Source: a virus
Virus record (IMG/VR): IMGVR_UViG_3300042478_002123
Location: 1-28,372 of that record
Reading direction: 5' to 3' (one strand)
DNA: 28,372 nucleotides
The position numbers and the translations under genes were made by a program. Every line of letters begins with the position of its first letter. Within the stretch, counting starts at the first letter, position 1. Below the pieces are notes generated by a model. That model had not been told where the DNA came from, did not search any database, and was given only the letters and a program-made list of their open reading frames with translations. Positions 14,649 through 22,687 of this stretch are shown in pieces.

Positions 14649-16226
14649 TTATCCTATAACTACTACTTTATATGCTCCAGATGATGGTGCGGTTGCAAAT
14701 TTAATTGTTACCGCTGAGTCTGATGTAAGTTCTACATCTGTCTCGACCTTAGAATATGGAGACGCTACTTCTGAAACTTGAACTAACACATCGGCGGATC
14801 CTAAATTATGAGTTACTGTGTAGGATGTTGCAGAGGTTGAAAGAGTTTCTACATACTTTCTAGTAATAGCATGATAATTGGTTCCGTTATTTGTAAGTGT
14901 CCACTTGTCATCTGTTTCATTCCAAATAATTGATGTATTTGTAGAGTCTCCACGCTCTACTTCAATTCCAGCGTTTGCTAATGGAGAGCCTGTAACGTTG
15001 CTATTTAAAACAACTACGTTATCTTCAATTGTTACTTGTTCAGTATTTAAAGAAGTTAATGTTCCATTAACTGTTAAATTTCCACCAACTGTTAAATCGT
15101 TGGTAATTGTTACGCTATCTGGAAGTCCAATTGTTACTGCTGAATTTTCAGATCCAGAGCCAGAAACTTCAATTTCATTAGCTGTTCCAGCAATTGTTGC
15201 AATATAGTTACCAGTTGTCTGTGTTGCAAGATCAACATTTTTGATACTTACTGCGCCATCTGTTACAGTAAAGTCTGCTGTAGCAAAGGAAGCAACACCA
15301 CGATTTGTAGTTGTTGCAATTTCTGCATCTACTGTTAGAGTTCCTGCGTTGTCATCGTATGTTACATCAATGCCTTCGCCTGCAACAATTTGTGAGGATA
15401 CAATATCTTGTACACGCTCAGCGTTTAATGTTACTGCTCCAGATGTTACTGTAAAATCTGTTGAATCAAAGCTGGCAACACCTTTGTTTGATGAGGTTGC
15501 ATCTTCTGCTGATACAGTAATTGATGTTCCTGTATGTGTTACATCAACGCCTTCTCCACCAAGAATTGATATTCCATGTGCTGATGGGGTAAGTGCTCCA
15601 GAATCAGTTGTAATTGCTTTAACAACTGTATCTTTTAGTTCTGCGTGTCCTGCTGTTACATTAAAGTCATCTGTATTAAATGATGCGGCACCCTTGTTGG
15701 TTGTAGAAGCATCTTCTGAGGATATTGTAATTGTGTTTTCTGTTACATCAACATTAATACCTTCTCCTCCAGCTACAGTTAAACCTTCTGTAAGCAAAGA
15801 GATTGAAGTTGTGCCAGTATCGCCAGTAATATCTAGCTCTGTAGCTACGTCTACTGTTCCTGCTGCAGTCAAACGACCTTGTGCATCTACTGTAAATGTA
15901 GGAATTGCTGTTGCAGATCCGTATGATCCAGCTGTTACCGCTGTGTTGTCTAAATCAATTGTTGTAGTGCCTGTTGAGTCACTATATGTTGCTGTTAAGC
16001 CAGTGCCACCAGAAACGTATGCTCCAATAGCATCTTGAATTACTTCTAGTGAGCCAGATGTAGAGATCCAGTTTGTTCCGTCATAAAAGTATACAATTTT
16101 ATCTACTGTATTAAAATATATTTGACCGTCTACTGGGCTTGAAGGCGCAGAGCTGAGGTTTTGAATTCGAGCATTTTGTAATTCATTTTTGTTAAGGTCT
16201 AAGCTAACTAAAAATTTTCTTGCCAT
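14649..16226 (-). CDS. Tail fibre protein with three internal repeats
   Basis: 525 residues. The start (LVSLDLNKNELQNARIQNL, then SSPVDGQIYFN and KIVYFYDGTNW) is the classical fibre N-terminal module. Residues about 175-330 contain three repeats of the form (E)(D/I)A(S/T)(T/S)(T/S)N(K/R)G(A/V)ASF.(T/S).DF.VT.G.(A/V). Residues about 375-450 carry GNLTVNGTLTSLNTEQVTI, EDNVVVLNSNV and NTSIIWNETDDKW, shared with the 887-residue fibre. The C-terminus (SYTVTHNLGSADVLVQV, ending GAYKVVVIG) is a fold-back tip domain also partly seen in 16239-16694 (VSITHNLGFFP). GGAG lies about 8 nt before the ATG. Confidence 0.8.
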   Translation of the reverse strand: MARKFLVSLDLNKNELQNARIQNLSSAPSSPVDGQIYFNTVDKIVYFYDGTNWISTSGSLEVIQDAIGAYVSGGTGLTATYSDSTGTTTIDLDNTAVTAGSYGSATAIPTFTVDAQGRLTAAGTVDVATELDITGDTGTTSISLLTEGLTVAGGEGINVDVTENTITISSEDASTTNKGAASFNTDDFNVTAGHAELKDTVVKAITTDSGALTPSAHGISILGGEGVDVTHTGTSITVSAEDATSSNKGVASFDSTDFTVTSGAVTLNAERVQDIVSSQIVAGEGIDVTYDDNAGTLTVDAEIATTTNRGVASFATADFTVTDGAVSIKNVDLATQTTGNYIATIAGTANEIEVSGSGSENSAVTIGLPDSVTITNDLTVGGNLTVNGTLTSLNTEQVTIEDNVVVLNSNVTGSPLANAGIEVERGDSTNTSIIWNETDDKWTLTNNGTNYHAITRKYVETLSTSATSYTVTHNLGSADVLVQVSEVASPYSKVETDVELTSDSAVTIKFATAPSSGAYKVVVIG

Positions 16227-16238
16227 TTTACTTCTCCT

Positions 16239-16694
16239 TTATGACAGGTACGCTGTCCCTGAAAATGGTTGAGCCATTGTCAGTTTAATTGTGTTTGTAT
16301 TAACATATTCTAGTCCAGTTTCAACTGTTTCACCTGAACTATCTTTTGTTGTTACGTTTGGAAAAAATCCTAAATTATGTGTTATCGATACTGAATATAT
16401 TCCAAGTAACGGTCCAGTCACTTGAGCTATTTCCCATGATTGAGAAAATGCAAAATCTGCACCTTCTGCAGCCAATTGAATTATGTTTGCGTCAGTCCAA
16501 GATGTGTCTGTAAGTTTTGGTCCATAGAATTGATGTGTAGTATTATTAACATAAAAATCTCCTGTGACCCCAAGATTGTTTGATGGGGCAGAGTTTCCAT
16601 TTAATATAGTTTTTCCAGCAGGGCCTTGTGGTCCTGGTGATTTTATAATTACTTTATTTTTTACTTCTGTTACTATTACTTTTTCTGCTGACAT
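16239..16694 (-). CDS. Short fibre protein with collagen-like GPQGPAG motif
   Basis: 151 residues. A very short collagen-type triplet stretch, SPGPQGPAGKT at about residues 19-29, precedes a data-segment module (TGDFYVNNTTHQFYGPK) and a C-terminal tip domain (YSVSITHNLGFFPNVTT, ending FSGTAYLS) related to that of the 525-residue fibre. Collagen-like triplets are frequent in phage fibres, where they help trimerise. The start ATG overlaps the previous stop as TAATG. It offers a second X-Pro-Gly-type site for the window's hydroxylases (inference). Confidence 0.72.
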   Translation of the reverse strand: MSAEKVIVTEVKNKVIIKSPGPQGPAGKTILNGNSAPSNNLGVTGDFYVNNTTHQFYGPKLTDTSWTDANIIQLAAEGADFAFSQSWEIAQVTGPLLGIYSVSITHNLGFFPNVTTKDSSGETVETGLEYVNTNTIKLTMAQPFSGTAYLS

Positions 16695-17044
16695 TATATA
16701 GTTACCGATCTACTGAGAGTTAAAAACCCTTCAAGGAGTTTTATTTTATTCCCGTTAGAATCGACAACCATAATGTCATAAGAAGATTTTGGATAAAAGA
16801 GTTTATTTGTCTGGGTAGGTGTCATTTTAACGGTTAGTGTTCCAGTTGCGCCATTAATTGTTATACCACCAGAGGGTGATGTTAGTGTAAATGCTAGTTT
16901 GGATCCACCTTTAGTATCACGTACTTGCATCTTTGCAGTTGCATTTACTAAACTTATTGGTGTGACTTCATCTTCTAAGGTGTATTGAACCTCAAAGGTG
17001 AATGTAGCATTTTGATCTACTTCAAAATTCTTTTGTACTGCCAT
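16694..17044 (-). CDS. Ig-like baseplate/fibre-region protein
   Basis: 116 residues from ATG 17044, preceded by GGAG about 9 nt upstream; a TTG two codons earlier is less likely. The sequence (ATFTFEVQYTLEDEVTPISL, NATAKMQVRDTKGG, GTLTVKMTPTQTNKL, then SYDIMVVDSNGNKIKLLEG) is all beta strands and resembles small Ig-like proteins frequently encoded just ahead of fibre genes in phages. The role is probably fibre attachment or baseplate decoration. It begins the leftward structural operon behind the terminator-like hairpin. Confidence 0.68.
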   Translation of the reverse strand: MAVQKNFEVDQNATFTFEVQYTLEDEVTPISLVNATAKMQVRDTKGGSKLAFTLTSPSGGITINGATGTLTVKMTPTQTNKLFYPKSSYDIMVVDSNGNKIKLLEGFLTLSRSVTI

Positions 17045-17063
17045 TTTCAAAATCTCCTAAAAT

Positions 17064-17097
17064 AGGAAAACTCCTATGCTTATTTTAGCACAGGAGC
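17064..17097 (-). terminator. Rho-independent terminator of the holin-like gene
   Basis: A 10-bp stem with one mismatch (17071-17080 with 17087-17096) and a 6-nt loop is followed, on the minus strand, by TTTT. It lies 23 bp after the stop of the gene at 17120-17347. The loop strand reads TGC-TAAAAT on the minus strand, which could double as an extended -10 for the next operon. Confidence 0.6.
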
Positions 17098-17119
17098 TTT
17101 CTTAATTCAGTTTACTAAA

Positions 17120-17347
17120 TTACTTAGCTGACTTGAAACCAAACTCTTGATTGCTTGGTGAAAGAGCCTTTAAAATTACTGGGGCTACTGCTGCAATTCC
17201 ACCCATCAAAAGGTCCTTTGGATTTGTATTACCAGTCATATACAAAGCTATTGCTGCTGAAAGGAATGCACGAGCATACGTTCCAACCGCTGCTAGGATT
17301 TGTTCTGTCATTGTTATTACTCCATCGTTATTTAGATCTTTTTTCAT
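17120..17347 (-). CDS. Holin-like small membrane protein
   Basis: 75 residues. The N-terminus MKKDLNNDGVITMTEQIL resembles an EF-hand calcium loop (D-N-N-D-G), a feature I have seen in some small actinophage holins. One hydrophobic segment (about residues 20-40, ARAFLSAAIALYMTG) and a second weaker one (about 47-63, LLMGGIAAVAPVILKAL) are predicted membrane helices, followed by a polar tail. Size and topology fit holins that let endolysin reach the cell wall. A perfect AGGAGG lies 6 nt before the ATG. The lysozyme-like gene is 3 kb away on the other strand, so the lysis-cassette link is indirect. Confidence 0.6.
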   Translation of the reverse strand: MKKDLNNDGVITMTEQILAAVGTYARAFLSAAIALYMTGNTNPKDLLMGGIAAVAPVILKALSPSNQEFGFKSAK

Positions 17348-17416
17348 TAAGATCCTCCTATTTCTGAGCCTTGTGCCCAGGAATTTTGGGGGTTACCCAA
17401 TACTAATATAATACCA

Positions 17417-19351
17417 CTATGCAGAGATATCTACAAGTTCACAATTTCCGTCAGACGTACATGCAAGTGTGGCGTTTGTAGAAGTTCCATCTTCTGTTTC
17501 ATAAAAAGATAAATCTTCCCAACGAATAGACTTTGGCATCTTAGACAACAAGTCTTCGTATTCTTTTTTTGTTATTTCCTGATATGGTGCTTGCTTGTAT
17601 GAATGATCAGAAGAAGGCAAGAATGAGATTCCAGAAACTTCATCAAAGTTTTTGTATACCCAGGCGCCAACTTCCATCCATTCGTCTTCTTTTACTGACA
17701 CAGTAATTGAAGGCTTATGCTCACACCATGCTCTTTGATAAACAAGCCATGTGTTTAAATGATCTATAGCGGTTAAATCATTTCTAACAATTGCATCGTC
17801 TGGAGATTTTATTGGAAAAGAAAATACATATGTTTCTGTTGGTTTCATGACATCATCTTCGACTGGTATGCCCACTTCTTTTAAGAAAACAGAGATTGGG
17901 TCTGTCTTTGATCCACGAACTGTTCTAATATAATATTTAGAGTGCCACGGATGCATTCCAGAAGAAACTCCGACTAGCTGCGAGACTGTACCTGACGGCT
18001 TAACGCAAGTAATTGCTGCTGACTCTTGAATTCCAATTTTTTTAGCCTCTTCAGCATTTACCTTTCTTGCTGATTCACGAAGAGATACAAGAGTTTGCTC
18101 TAGTTTGTCTAAACCTTCTTGTCCAGAAAAGAATTTATGTCCAAATTGTCCTGTTAAAGATACGCCAAGCAGTCTTTCTTCTTCTGTATTATCTTTCCAA
18201 ATTTTACGCAAATATTTAAAGTCTGTTAATGTAGATTGCCACGTTCCTAAAATAGTGGCAAGTCTTACTTTATTCTTAACATCATCAACTGTATCCTTTT
18301 CACGTAATACGACTTCTGAAAGGTTACAAAACTGATAAGGACGCAAAATAATTTCTGAGCAAGGGTTTGTCCCATAGTGTATTTCAGGATCCCGCCTTCC
18401 ATATCTAGCTGCCTGTGCTTGTGCAGCGGCAACATTATAAATTCCACGTTCTCCAGATTTTGAGTCATAAAGATTTTTCCATTCTGCTATAAATTGTGCC
18501 ATTTCTGGTTTTCTAGAATAAGCAACTGAGTTATTTGACAATGCTCTTTGTGGATTGTTCTCCCACCAATTACCTGACTTAGCTGCTGCCATTTCAATAT
18601 CATTAATATTAGAAAGAGATATCATTGCAGATCTACGAACGCCACCAACTACAACAACTTCTCCAATTTTACACATAAGGTCGTGACATTCAATTGGCTT
18701 TAAATTTCTTCCAACTGCATTTTTAAATATTTTAATTGTAAAATCAAAAAGATTTACTAATGGTTGTGGTCCAGAAGATCTTCCGCCCATAGTTTTAAGT
18801 CTTGCGCCTGCGGGTCTAAGTTTAGTTACATCAACTGCTGGAATCTGTCCAGACCAAAGCAATGCTAATAGTTCACGATATGCTTTTGCCCAACCTTGTT
18901 TTGAATCTTCTACTGTAATTACTGTAGTTGATTTTTCTAAAGATTCTGGGACAGCAGGAAGTTTATTAATATACTTATACTCAACAGAAAACCCTACGCC
19001 AGTGCCACACATAAGGATATACATTGTTTCATCAAATGAACGTGGTGAATCAACTGGAACAAATGAACAATTGTATCCAGCAACATGATCTCTTTCTAAT
19101 GCTGGGCCAGAAGTCATTACTGCTCTCATTGATGGCATAACGTTTCTGTCTAAAACTGCTTGTTTTAATTCTGATATTAATTTTGCTGAAGGTTCGTATG
19201 AGTATTCTTTAAATAAATGATCTAGCATAAAAGAAAAATATCTATCTACAGTTTCTTGCCAATTTTCTCTGCGGTTTTCTTCTGGAACCCACTTTGCATA
19301 TCTAGATAATGCAATAAAATTTTCATATGGGTTTTCAATTGTAAATGACAT
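17417..19351 (-). CDS. nrdJ: Class II (adenosylcobalamin-dependent) ribonucleoside-triphosphate reductase
   Basis: 644 residues, close to but shorter than the 739 of the Lactobacillus monomeric enzyme. It converts ribonucleoside triphosphates to deoxyribonucleotides for phage DNA synthesis. Recognisable parts: C95 in GYNCSFVPVD, the GTGVGFSVE loop, GGVRRSAMISLSN, C331 in NPCSEIILRPYQFC with C342 directly after, and CVKPSGTVSQLVGVSSG. C95/C342 would be the active-site redox pair and C331 the thiyl-radical cysteine by family analogy. C631 and C637 form the C-terminal re-reducing pair (CTSDGNC). No N-terminal ATP cone is evident. The enzyme needs B12 from the host. GGAGAAAAGG precedes the ATG. 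No cobalamin riboswitch is visible in the 86-bp gap upstream. Confidence 0.93.
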   Translation of the reverse strand: MSFTIENPYENFIALSRYAKWVPEENRRENWQETVDRYFSFMLDHLFKEYSYEPSAKLISELKQAVLDRNVMPSMRAVMTSGPALERDHVAGYNCSFVPVDSPRSFDETMYILMCGTGVGFSVEYKYINKLPAVPESLEKSTTVITVEDSKQGWAKAYRELLALLWSGQIPAVDVTKLRPAGARLKTMGGRSSGPQPLVNLFDFTIKIFKNAVGRNLKPIECHDLMCKIGEVVVVGGVRRSAMISLSNINDIEMAAAKSGNWWENNPQRALSNNSVAYSRKPEMAQFIAEWKNLYDSKSGERGIYNVAAAQAQAARYGRRDPEIHYGTNPCSEIILRPYQFCNLSEVVLREKDTVDDVKNKVRLATILGTWQSTLTDFKYLRKIWKDNTEEERLLGVSLTGQFGHKFFSGQEGLDKLEQTLVSLRESARKVNAEEAKKIGIQESAAITCVKPSGTVSQLVGVSSGMHPWHSKYYIRTVRGSKTDPISVFLKEVGIPVEDDVMKPTETYVFSFPIKSPDDAIVRNDLTAIDHLNTWLVYQRAWCEHKPSITVSVKEDEWMEVGAWVYKNFDEVSGISFLPSSDHSYKQAPYQEITKKEYEDLLSKMPKSIRWEDLSFYETEDGTSTNATLACTSDGNCELVDISA

Positions 19352-19437
19352 TTATATACGACCTTTTCTCCGCCAACGCAGTTTTAAAATTTGATTGAAG
19401 TCTAAGTGTACCAAACTTTATTTTATTGGTCTAGGTT

Positions 19438-20427
19438 TTAATTAAGTTTTTTTAAAATTTTATCAAATGAATTCTTAGTCAACTGCTCCCAATTATAATC
19501 TTTATGTATTTTAGTTGACTGAGAGAAATAATATCCTGAATATGCATTAAAGTTTATTGAAACATCTCTCATAAGTTCAAGTAGATGTTGATAGTTTGGT
19601 TCAAAAACTTTTCCTTCGTGTGGGAATGGCCAAGGTGAATCTATTAGTTCTGATTTTAATTTTAATGGACCTAAATATTTTTCATAATGTGCCCAGCCGC
19701 TTGTACAAATTGTTGGCATGCCAGTTGCTAGTGCTTGAAGTGGAATAAATCCAAATCCTTCTCCATAGCTTGGATATACTAAAACATCATGAGACTGATA
19801 CAGGCTTACAAGCTCTTCGTCATTTAAAACATCTGTAATCACAGACACATTGTTGTAATATTTATCTGGAACACCTAAAATATTTTTATCTAGATAATTG
19901 TTATATACTCTAGTTGTATTTATTTGATCTGCTTTAATGGTTAACAAATATCCTTCTTTATTTCCAAACAAACTACCAAATGCATCTAGTACCATTTGTC
20001 CAGCTTTTCTTGGTGCTGGTTCTCCTATATGTAAAAATTTAATCACACCGTCTTCTTTTCTTCTATTTGGCATCCACATAGGATCAATGCCGTGTGGGTA
20101 TACATTAGAAACCTTAAAACCATTATCTTCAAATACATTTGCACACCAATCTGAAGTTACCCAAACTTCGTCGCATGCATCCATATAATATTTCCAATCT
20201 TCTGGAATTACAGTAGATTCCCATGGTGTATAACTAATTTGATATTGATTTTTATGTAATTTAAAATGTGATGGTTGTGAAAAATTTAATTGTAATTTAG
20301 ATTTTGGATCTTGAAATGGAGTAAAGTGTCCTAAGTTATTTAAAGATTTTATTATATTTTTACTTGCATATCCATATCCATTATTAGTTCTTAGGTTAAC
20401 TATAGGCGTAGAAAATGAAATATTCAT
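19438..20427 (-). CDS. GT4-family glycosyltransferase
   Basis: 329 residues. The start (NISFSTPIVNLRTNNGYGYA) is a typical donor/acceptor Rossmann entry of GT-B enzymes and the C-terminal signature SYGEGFGFIPLQALATGMP (about residues 220-238) is the EX7E-type donor-binding motif. KFLHIGEPAPRKAGQ marks the linker to the nucleotide-sugar domain. It probably transfers a sugar from a nucleotide donor to a phage or host target; which one cannot be told. It could glycosylate hydroxylated residues on virion proteins, as follows hydroxylation in eukaryotic collagen (speculation). The start has the AGAAAG ribosome-binding site. Confidence 0.85.
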   Translation of the reverse strand: MNISFSTPIVNLRTNNGYGYASKNIIKSLNNLGHFTPFQDPKSKLQLNFSQPSHFKLHKNQYQISYTPWESTVIPEDWKYYMDACDEVWVTSDWCANVFEDNGFKVSNVYPHGIDPMWMPNRRKEDGVIKFLHIGEPAPRKAGQMVLDAFGSLFGNKEGYLLTIKADQINTTRVYNNYLDKNILGVPDKYYNNVSVITDVLNDEELVSLYQSHDVLVYPSYGEGFGFIPLQALATGMPTICTSGWAHYEKYLGPLKLKSELIDSPWPFPHEGKVFEPNYQHLLELMRDVSINFNAYSGYYFSQSTKIHKDYNWEQLTKNSFDKILKKLN

Positions 20428-20439
20428 AAATTCTTTCTG

Positions 20440-20479
20440 GTCAACTGGGTTGACACGCTTAAGTAATCAATGCTACTAT
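20440..20479 (+). promoter_or_regulatory. Rightward promoter with inverted-repeat operator
   Basis: TTGACA (20450-20455), an 18-bp spacer and TGC-TACTAT (-10 at 20474-20479) drive the lysozyme operon. A perfect inverted repeat GTCAAC-TGG-GTTGAC (20440-20454) overlaps the -35, so a repressor or activator probably binds. A minus-strand TATAAT (20478-20483) overlaps the -10, giving a likely divergent promoter for the glycosyltransferase gene. Confidence 0.6.
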
Positions 20480-20511
20480 TATAGTTCGTTATCTCTAAAG
20501 GAGGAATGCCA

Positions 20512-21072
20512 ATGGAGAGAATCAAACAAAGTTTGAGCGATGTAGTTCATAATTGGACTGTTATTATAATGATAACATTATTTTTATTTACAGTCCAGCC
20601 TGGACCTACAATGAGTCAAGCTTTAACAACTGCGCCTGAAAAGGTACAAAAAACCGAAAAACAACTAAAGAGAGAAATAATAAATAAGTTCAGCAATGAA
20701 ACTTATAAGCATTCTGAAATGCTTGCAGCCGAAGATTTAAAAGATTTATTATGGGCTGTGGGATTTGAAGGAATTGCTTTAAAAACAGCTTGGGCTGTTG
20801 CTAGGGTAGAGTCTAACGGAAGACCGCTTGCTCTAAACGACAACAAATCAACTGGTGATAAATCTTACGGGATTTTTCAAATTAATATGCTAGGGGAACT
20901 TGGTGTAGATAGATTAGAAAAATTCAATTTAGTGTCAAATAAGGAATTATTTGATCCAGTAACAAACGCAGAGATAACGTACTATATGACCAAGGGCGGT
21001 AAAGATTGGTCGTCATGGCCTAACTCAATAGGAAAGGCCAAGGAGTTGATTAATCAATTCCCTAAAGCTTAA
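20512..21072 (+). CDS. Membrane-anchored lysozyme/transglycosylase-like cell-wall hydrolase
   Basis: 186 residues. The ATG at 20512 is 6 nt after AAGGAGG; the ATG at 20506 would touch it and is rejected. Residues about 15-29 (VIIMITLFLFTVQ) are a signal anchor, followed by a charged helix (KVQKTEKQLKREII). Residues about 85-184 form a goose-lysozyme/SLT-type fold: catalytic Glu100 in AWAVARVESNGRPLALN and the YGIFQINM strand at about 119-126. Family enzymes cleave the glycan chain of peptidoglycan. The anchor suggests either a signal-arrest-release endolysin or a periplasmic-side enzyme. It heads a four-gene rightward operon. Confidence 0.78.
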   Translation: MERIKQSLSDVVHNWTVIIMITLFLFTVQPGPTMSQALTTAPEKVQKTEKQLKREIINKFSNETYKHSEMLAAEDLKDLLWAVGFEGIALKTAWAVARVESNGRPLALNDNKSTGDKSYGIFQINMLGELGVDRLEKFNLVSNKELFDPVTNAEITYYMTKGGKDWSSWPNSIGKAKELINQFPKA

Positions 21073-21081
21073 GGAGCAATT

Positions 21082-21294
21082 TTGCGACAGATACAATATG
21101 TATCTCAATATATAGCTTTATCAGAAGATGGTCTTGTGCCTAGGCTTGAGTGCCCAATGGACCAAGGCCTTCTTCAATCTAATTTAGATTTGGAAGACAA
21201 TATATACTTATATTGTTTATCATGCTCCTATAAAAAATTTATTGGAGAAAAATTGTATAGCGACATAAAAGAAAGAGTTGATAAAAATGTCTGA
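21082..21294 (+). CDS. Small probable zinc-ribbon protein
   Basis: 70 residues with a TTG start 5-6 nt after AAGGAG. Cys residues occur as RLECPMDQG and YCLSCSYKK, that is two knuckles about 20 residues apart with the second as Cys-x-x-Cys; with the first providing only one Cys the metal site is incomplete but still looks ribbon-like. Similar small zinc-type proteins are common in aquatic phages. The stop overlaps the start of the next gene. Function unknown. Confidence 0.65.
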   Translation: MRQIQYVSQYIALSEDGLVPRLECPMDQGLLQSNLDLEDNIYLYCLSCSYKKFIGEKLYSDIKERVDKNV

Positions 21295-21508
21295 CGATAA
21301 CAAGCAAGCCAAAAATCTTGAAGATAATTTGCCTATGGTAAACTATATAATGCTACATAGAATATACGATGTTTTAACGTTATTAGCAAAATACTCATCA
21401 AAGGATGATGGGGATGAAGTGGCTAAACTAATAGAGTATCATGAAAAGGGATTTTTATTAGGCCCAGCCCCTGCATTTACAACAGAAGGTGGAGACTCAA
21501 ATGAATAA
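21287..21508 (+). CDS. Small hypothetical protein
   Basis: 73 residues from ATG 21287, about 9 nt after GAAAGAG; a TTG three codons upstream is less likely. An acidic N-terminus (MSDDNKQAKNLEDNL) is followed by a hydrophobic helix (VNYIMLHRIYDVLTLLA) and an acidic, Pro/Gly-rich tail. I do not recognise it. It overlaps the genes on both sides by 8 bp, consistent with coupled translation in the lysozyme operon. Confidence 0.65.
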   Translation: MSDDNKQAKNLEDNLPMVNYIMLHRIYDVLTLLAKYSSKDDGDEVAKLIEYHEKGFLLGPAPAFTTEGGDSNE

Positions 21509-21695
21509 AATGCAAGCAATAGAATTAATGGTAGAAAAAATTAATACCAGAAATAGAATTATTGCTGTTGAATCTGGAAATAGTTTAATAGAACTTGAAA
21601 AACAAATACTTGCAGCTCAACCATACTATAGACAAGTTTGTTCTGAAATTTTAGATGCCTTACAGTCTAAAGATTTATTAAAAAATATTGAATAA
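21501..21695 (+). CDS. Small helical hypothetical protein
   Basis: 64 residues from ATG 21501, 6 nt after GTGGAG. It is almost entirely helical (MQAIELMVEKIN, SLIELEKQILAAQ, SEILDALQSKDLLKNIE). Its stop is one base from the stop of the convergent oxygenase gene. No terminator is visible between them, so convergent transcripts may overlap. Function unknown. Confidence 0.65.
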   Translation: MNKMQAIELMVEKINTRNRIIAVESGNSLIELEKQILAAQPYYRQVCSEILDALQSKDLLKNIE

Positions 21696-21696
21696 A

Positions 21697-22239
21697 TTAA
21701 TTTAAGTCTGGGTACAAAGATTTATTGGCACGATCTTTTCTACTTGAATGCCACATTGCAATTGTATACCTAATTCCATTTTTAACTTCATTTACTTTAT
21801 GTAAATATTCAGTACCTGCGCTTGGAAATATAACGGCAGATCCAGATTTTGCTTTATATTTAAATTTTTGATTTGGAAATTCAATTTCTCCACCTTCAAA
21901 ATTTTCATTTAAATAAATAATGCTACTAAATTGAATAAATCCTTCTCCATGTCTAGGATTATCAATGTGCGGCCCAGCGTACCCTCCTTGAACCCATGCA
22001 GTTAAATATGCTTGAGTTGTGTAAAGCTCTGGATAAAAGCCGTATTCGTCTTTATGCAGTTTTGTTAAAATATCAGAATATTTTTTTAATATTAAATTCA
22101 CCTCTTCTGACTCTTCTAAAATTCTTGCGCTTTTGCTATCTTTAAAAACAGATACTTTTCCATTATTAATTAAATTAATAATATCGCTACATTCTTTTTC
22201 GGTTAATAAATTTTCTATAACTTTTATTCTATGACCCAT
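21697..22239 (-). CDS. 2OG-Fe(II) oxygenase, prolyl-4-hydroxylase-like, compact
   Basis: 180 residues, the most compact oxygenase of the nine. Ligands: H91-x-D93 (GPHIDNPRHG), core strand YLNENFEGGEIEFP, distal H147 (EYLHKVNEV) and R157 (NGIRYTIAMW), the canonical 2-oxoglutarate site. It closely follows the family pattern of the 200-residue enzyme at 1904-2506 (shared AYMGPHVD/YAGPHID and EIEFPNQ). An AAAGGA site precedes its ATG, which overlaps the end of the cysteine-cluster gene by 11 bp, forming a two-gene leftward operon. Confidence 0.9.
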   Translation of the reverse strand: MGHRIKVIENLLTEKECSDIINLINNGKVSVFKDSKSARILEESEEVNLILKKYSDILTKLHKDEYGFYPELYTTQAYLTAWVQGGYAGPHIDNPRHGEGFIQFSSIIYLNENFEGGEIEFPNQKFKYKAKSGSAVIFPSAGTEYLHKVNEVKNGIRYTIAMWHSSRKDRANKSLYPDLN

Positions 22240-22675
22240 GTTTTTTCCTTTGCATGAATTTTATTACATTTTCACAAAAAATATTATCTCCTAGATGATG
22301 AAAATTTCCTGAGCTATCATTCCAAATTAATGGTAGTTTATTAAATCTAGCATATTCTATAGCATAAGTTAAAATATCGGGGCTATAACTTTCATATGAT
22401 TTAACTAATCTTAAATATTTTTTATTTTGAAATATTGCAATATCTATTATTGCATTTGCATTTTCTGGCTTAATAAAATCTGGAACATCCTCTTGTTGCA
22501 ACCAAAGACATTTATATTGTTTACATGGATCATCTGGTCTATTTTCATAATCCTTACAAACTCCTCCTATTTCTAAAAAGAAACAAGATTGACCTGGAAA
22601 CATTTCATGACCTCTTACTGTGTTGGCCAGGGTGCCGTCACAGCATTTCGTACAAGATCCACAAGTTTTTATAAT
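22229..22675 (-). CDS. YkgJ-like cysteine-cluster protein with probable non-AUG start
   Basis: About 148 residues. The first ATG (22603) would drop the family's hallmark: in frame upstream lie codons for KTCGSCTKCCDGTLANTV, the Cys-x2-Cys-Cys cluster of YkgJ-type proteins, followed by further Cys at GQSCFF, GGVCKDY, PCKQYKC. The frame stays open back to a stop at 22685-22687 and contains no ATG, GTG or TTG. An AAGGA site precedes ATT (22675) and ATA (22672), either of which could be the start. YkgJ-like proteins are thought to bind zinc or an iron-sulfur cluster. It shares an operon with an oxygenase and a palindromic -10 box with the divergent one. Alternatives are a sequencing error or an inactive copy. 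Confidence 0.6.
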   Translation of the reverse strand: MIKTCGSCTKCCDGTLANTVRGHEMFPGQSCFFLEIGGVCKDYENRPDDPCKQYKCLWLQQEDVPDFIKPENANAIIDIAIFQNKKYLRLVKSYESYSPDILTYAIEYARFNKLPLIWNDSSGNFHHLGDNIFCENVIKFMQRKKHGS

Positions 22676-22687
22676 ATATCCTTTTTA

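Noticed and set aside
14878-15207. 109-codon plus-strand open frame
   Set aside because: Also a shadow of the fibre gene, without start signals.
15241-16038. 265-codon plus-strand open frame
   Set aside because: Antisense to the 525-residue fibre gene, whose low-complexity Thr/Val/Ala codons keep the other strand open; no ribosome-binding site.
19352-19437. Cobalamin riboswitch before the B12-dependent reductase
   Set aside because: Only 86 bp is available and no B12-box-like sequence or long structured leader is seen.
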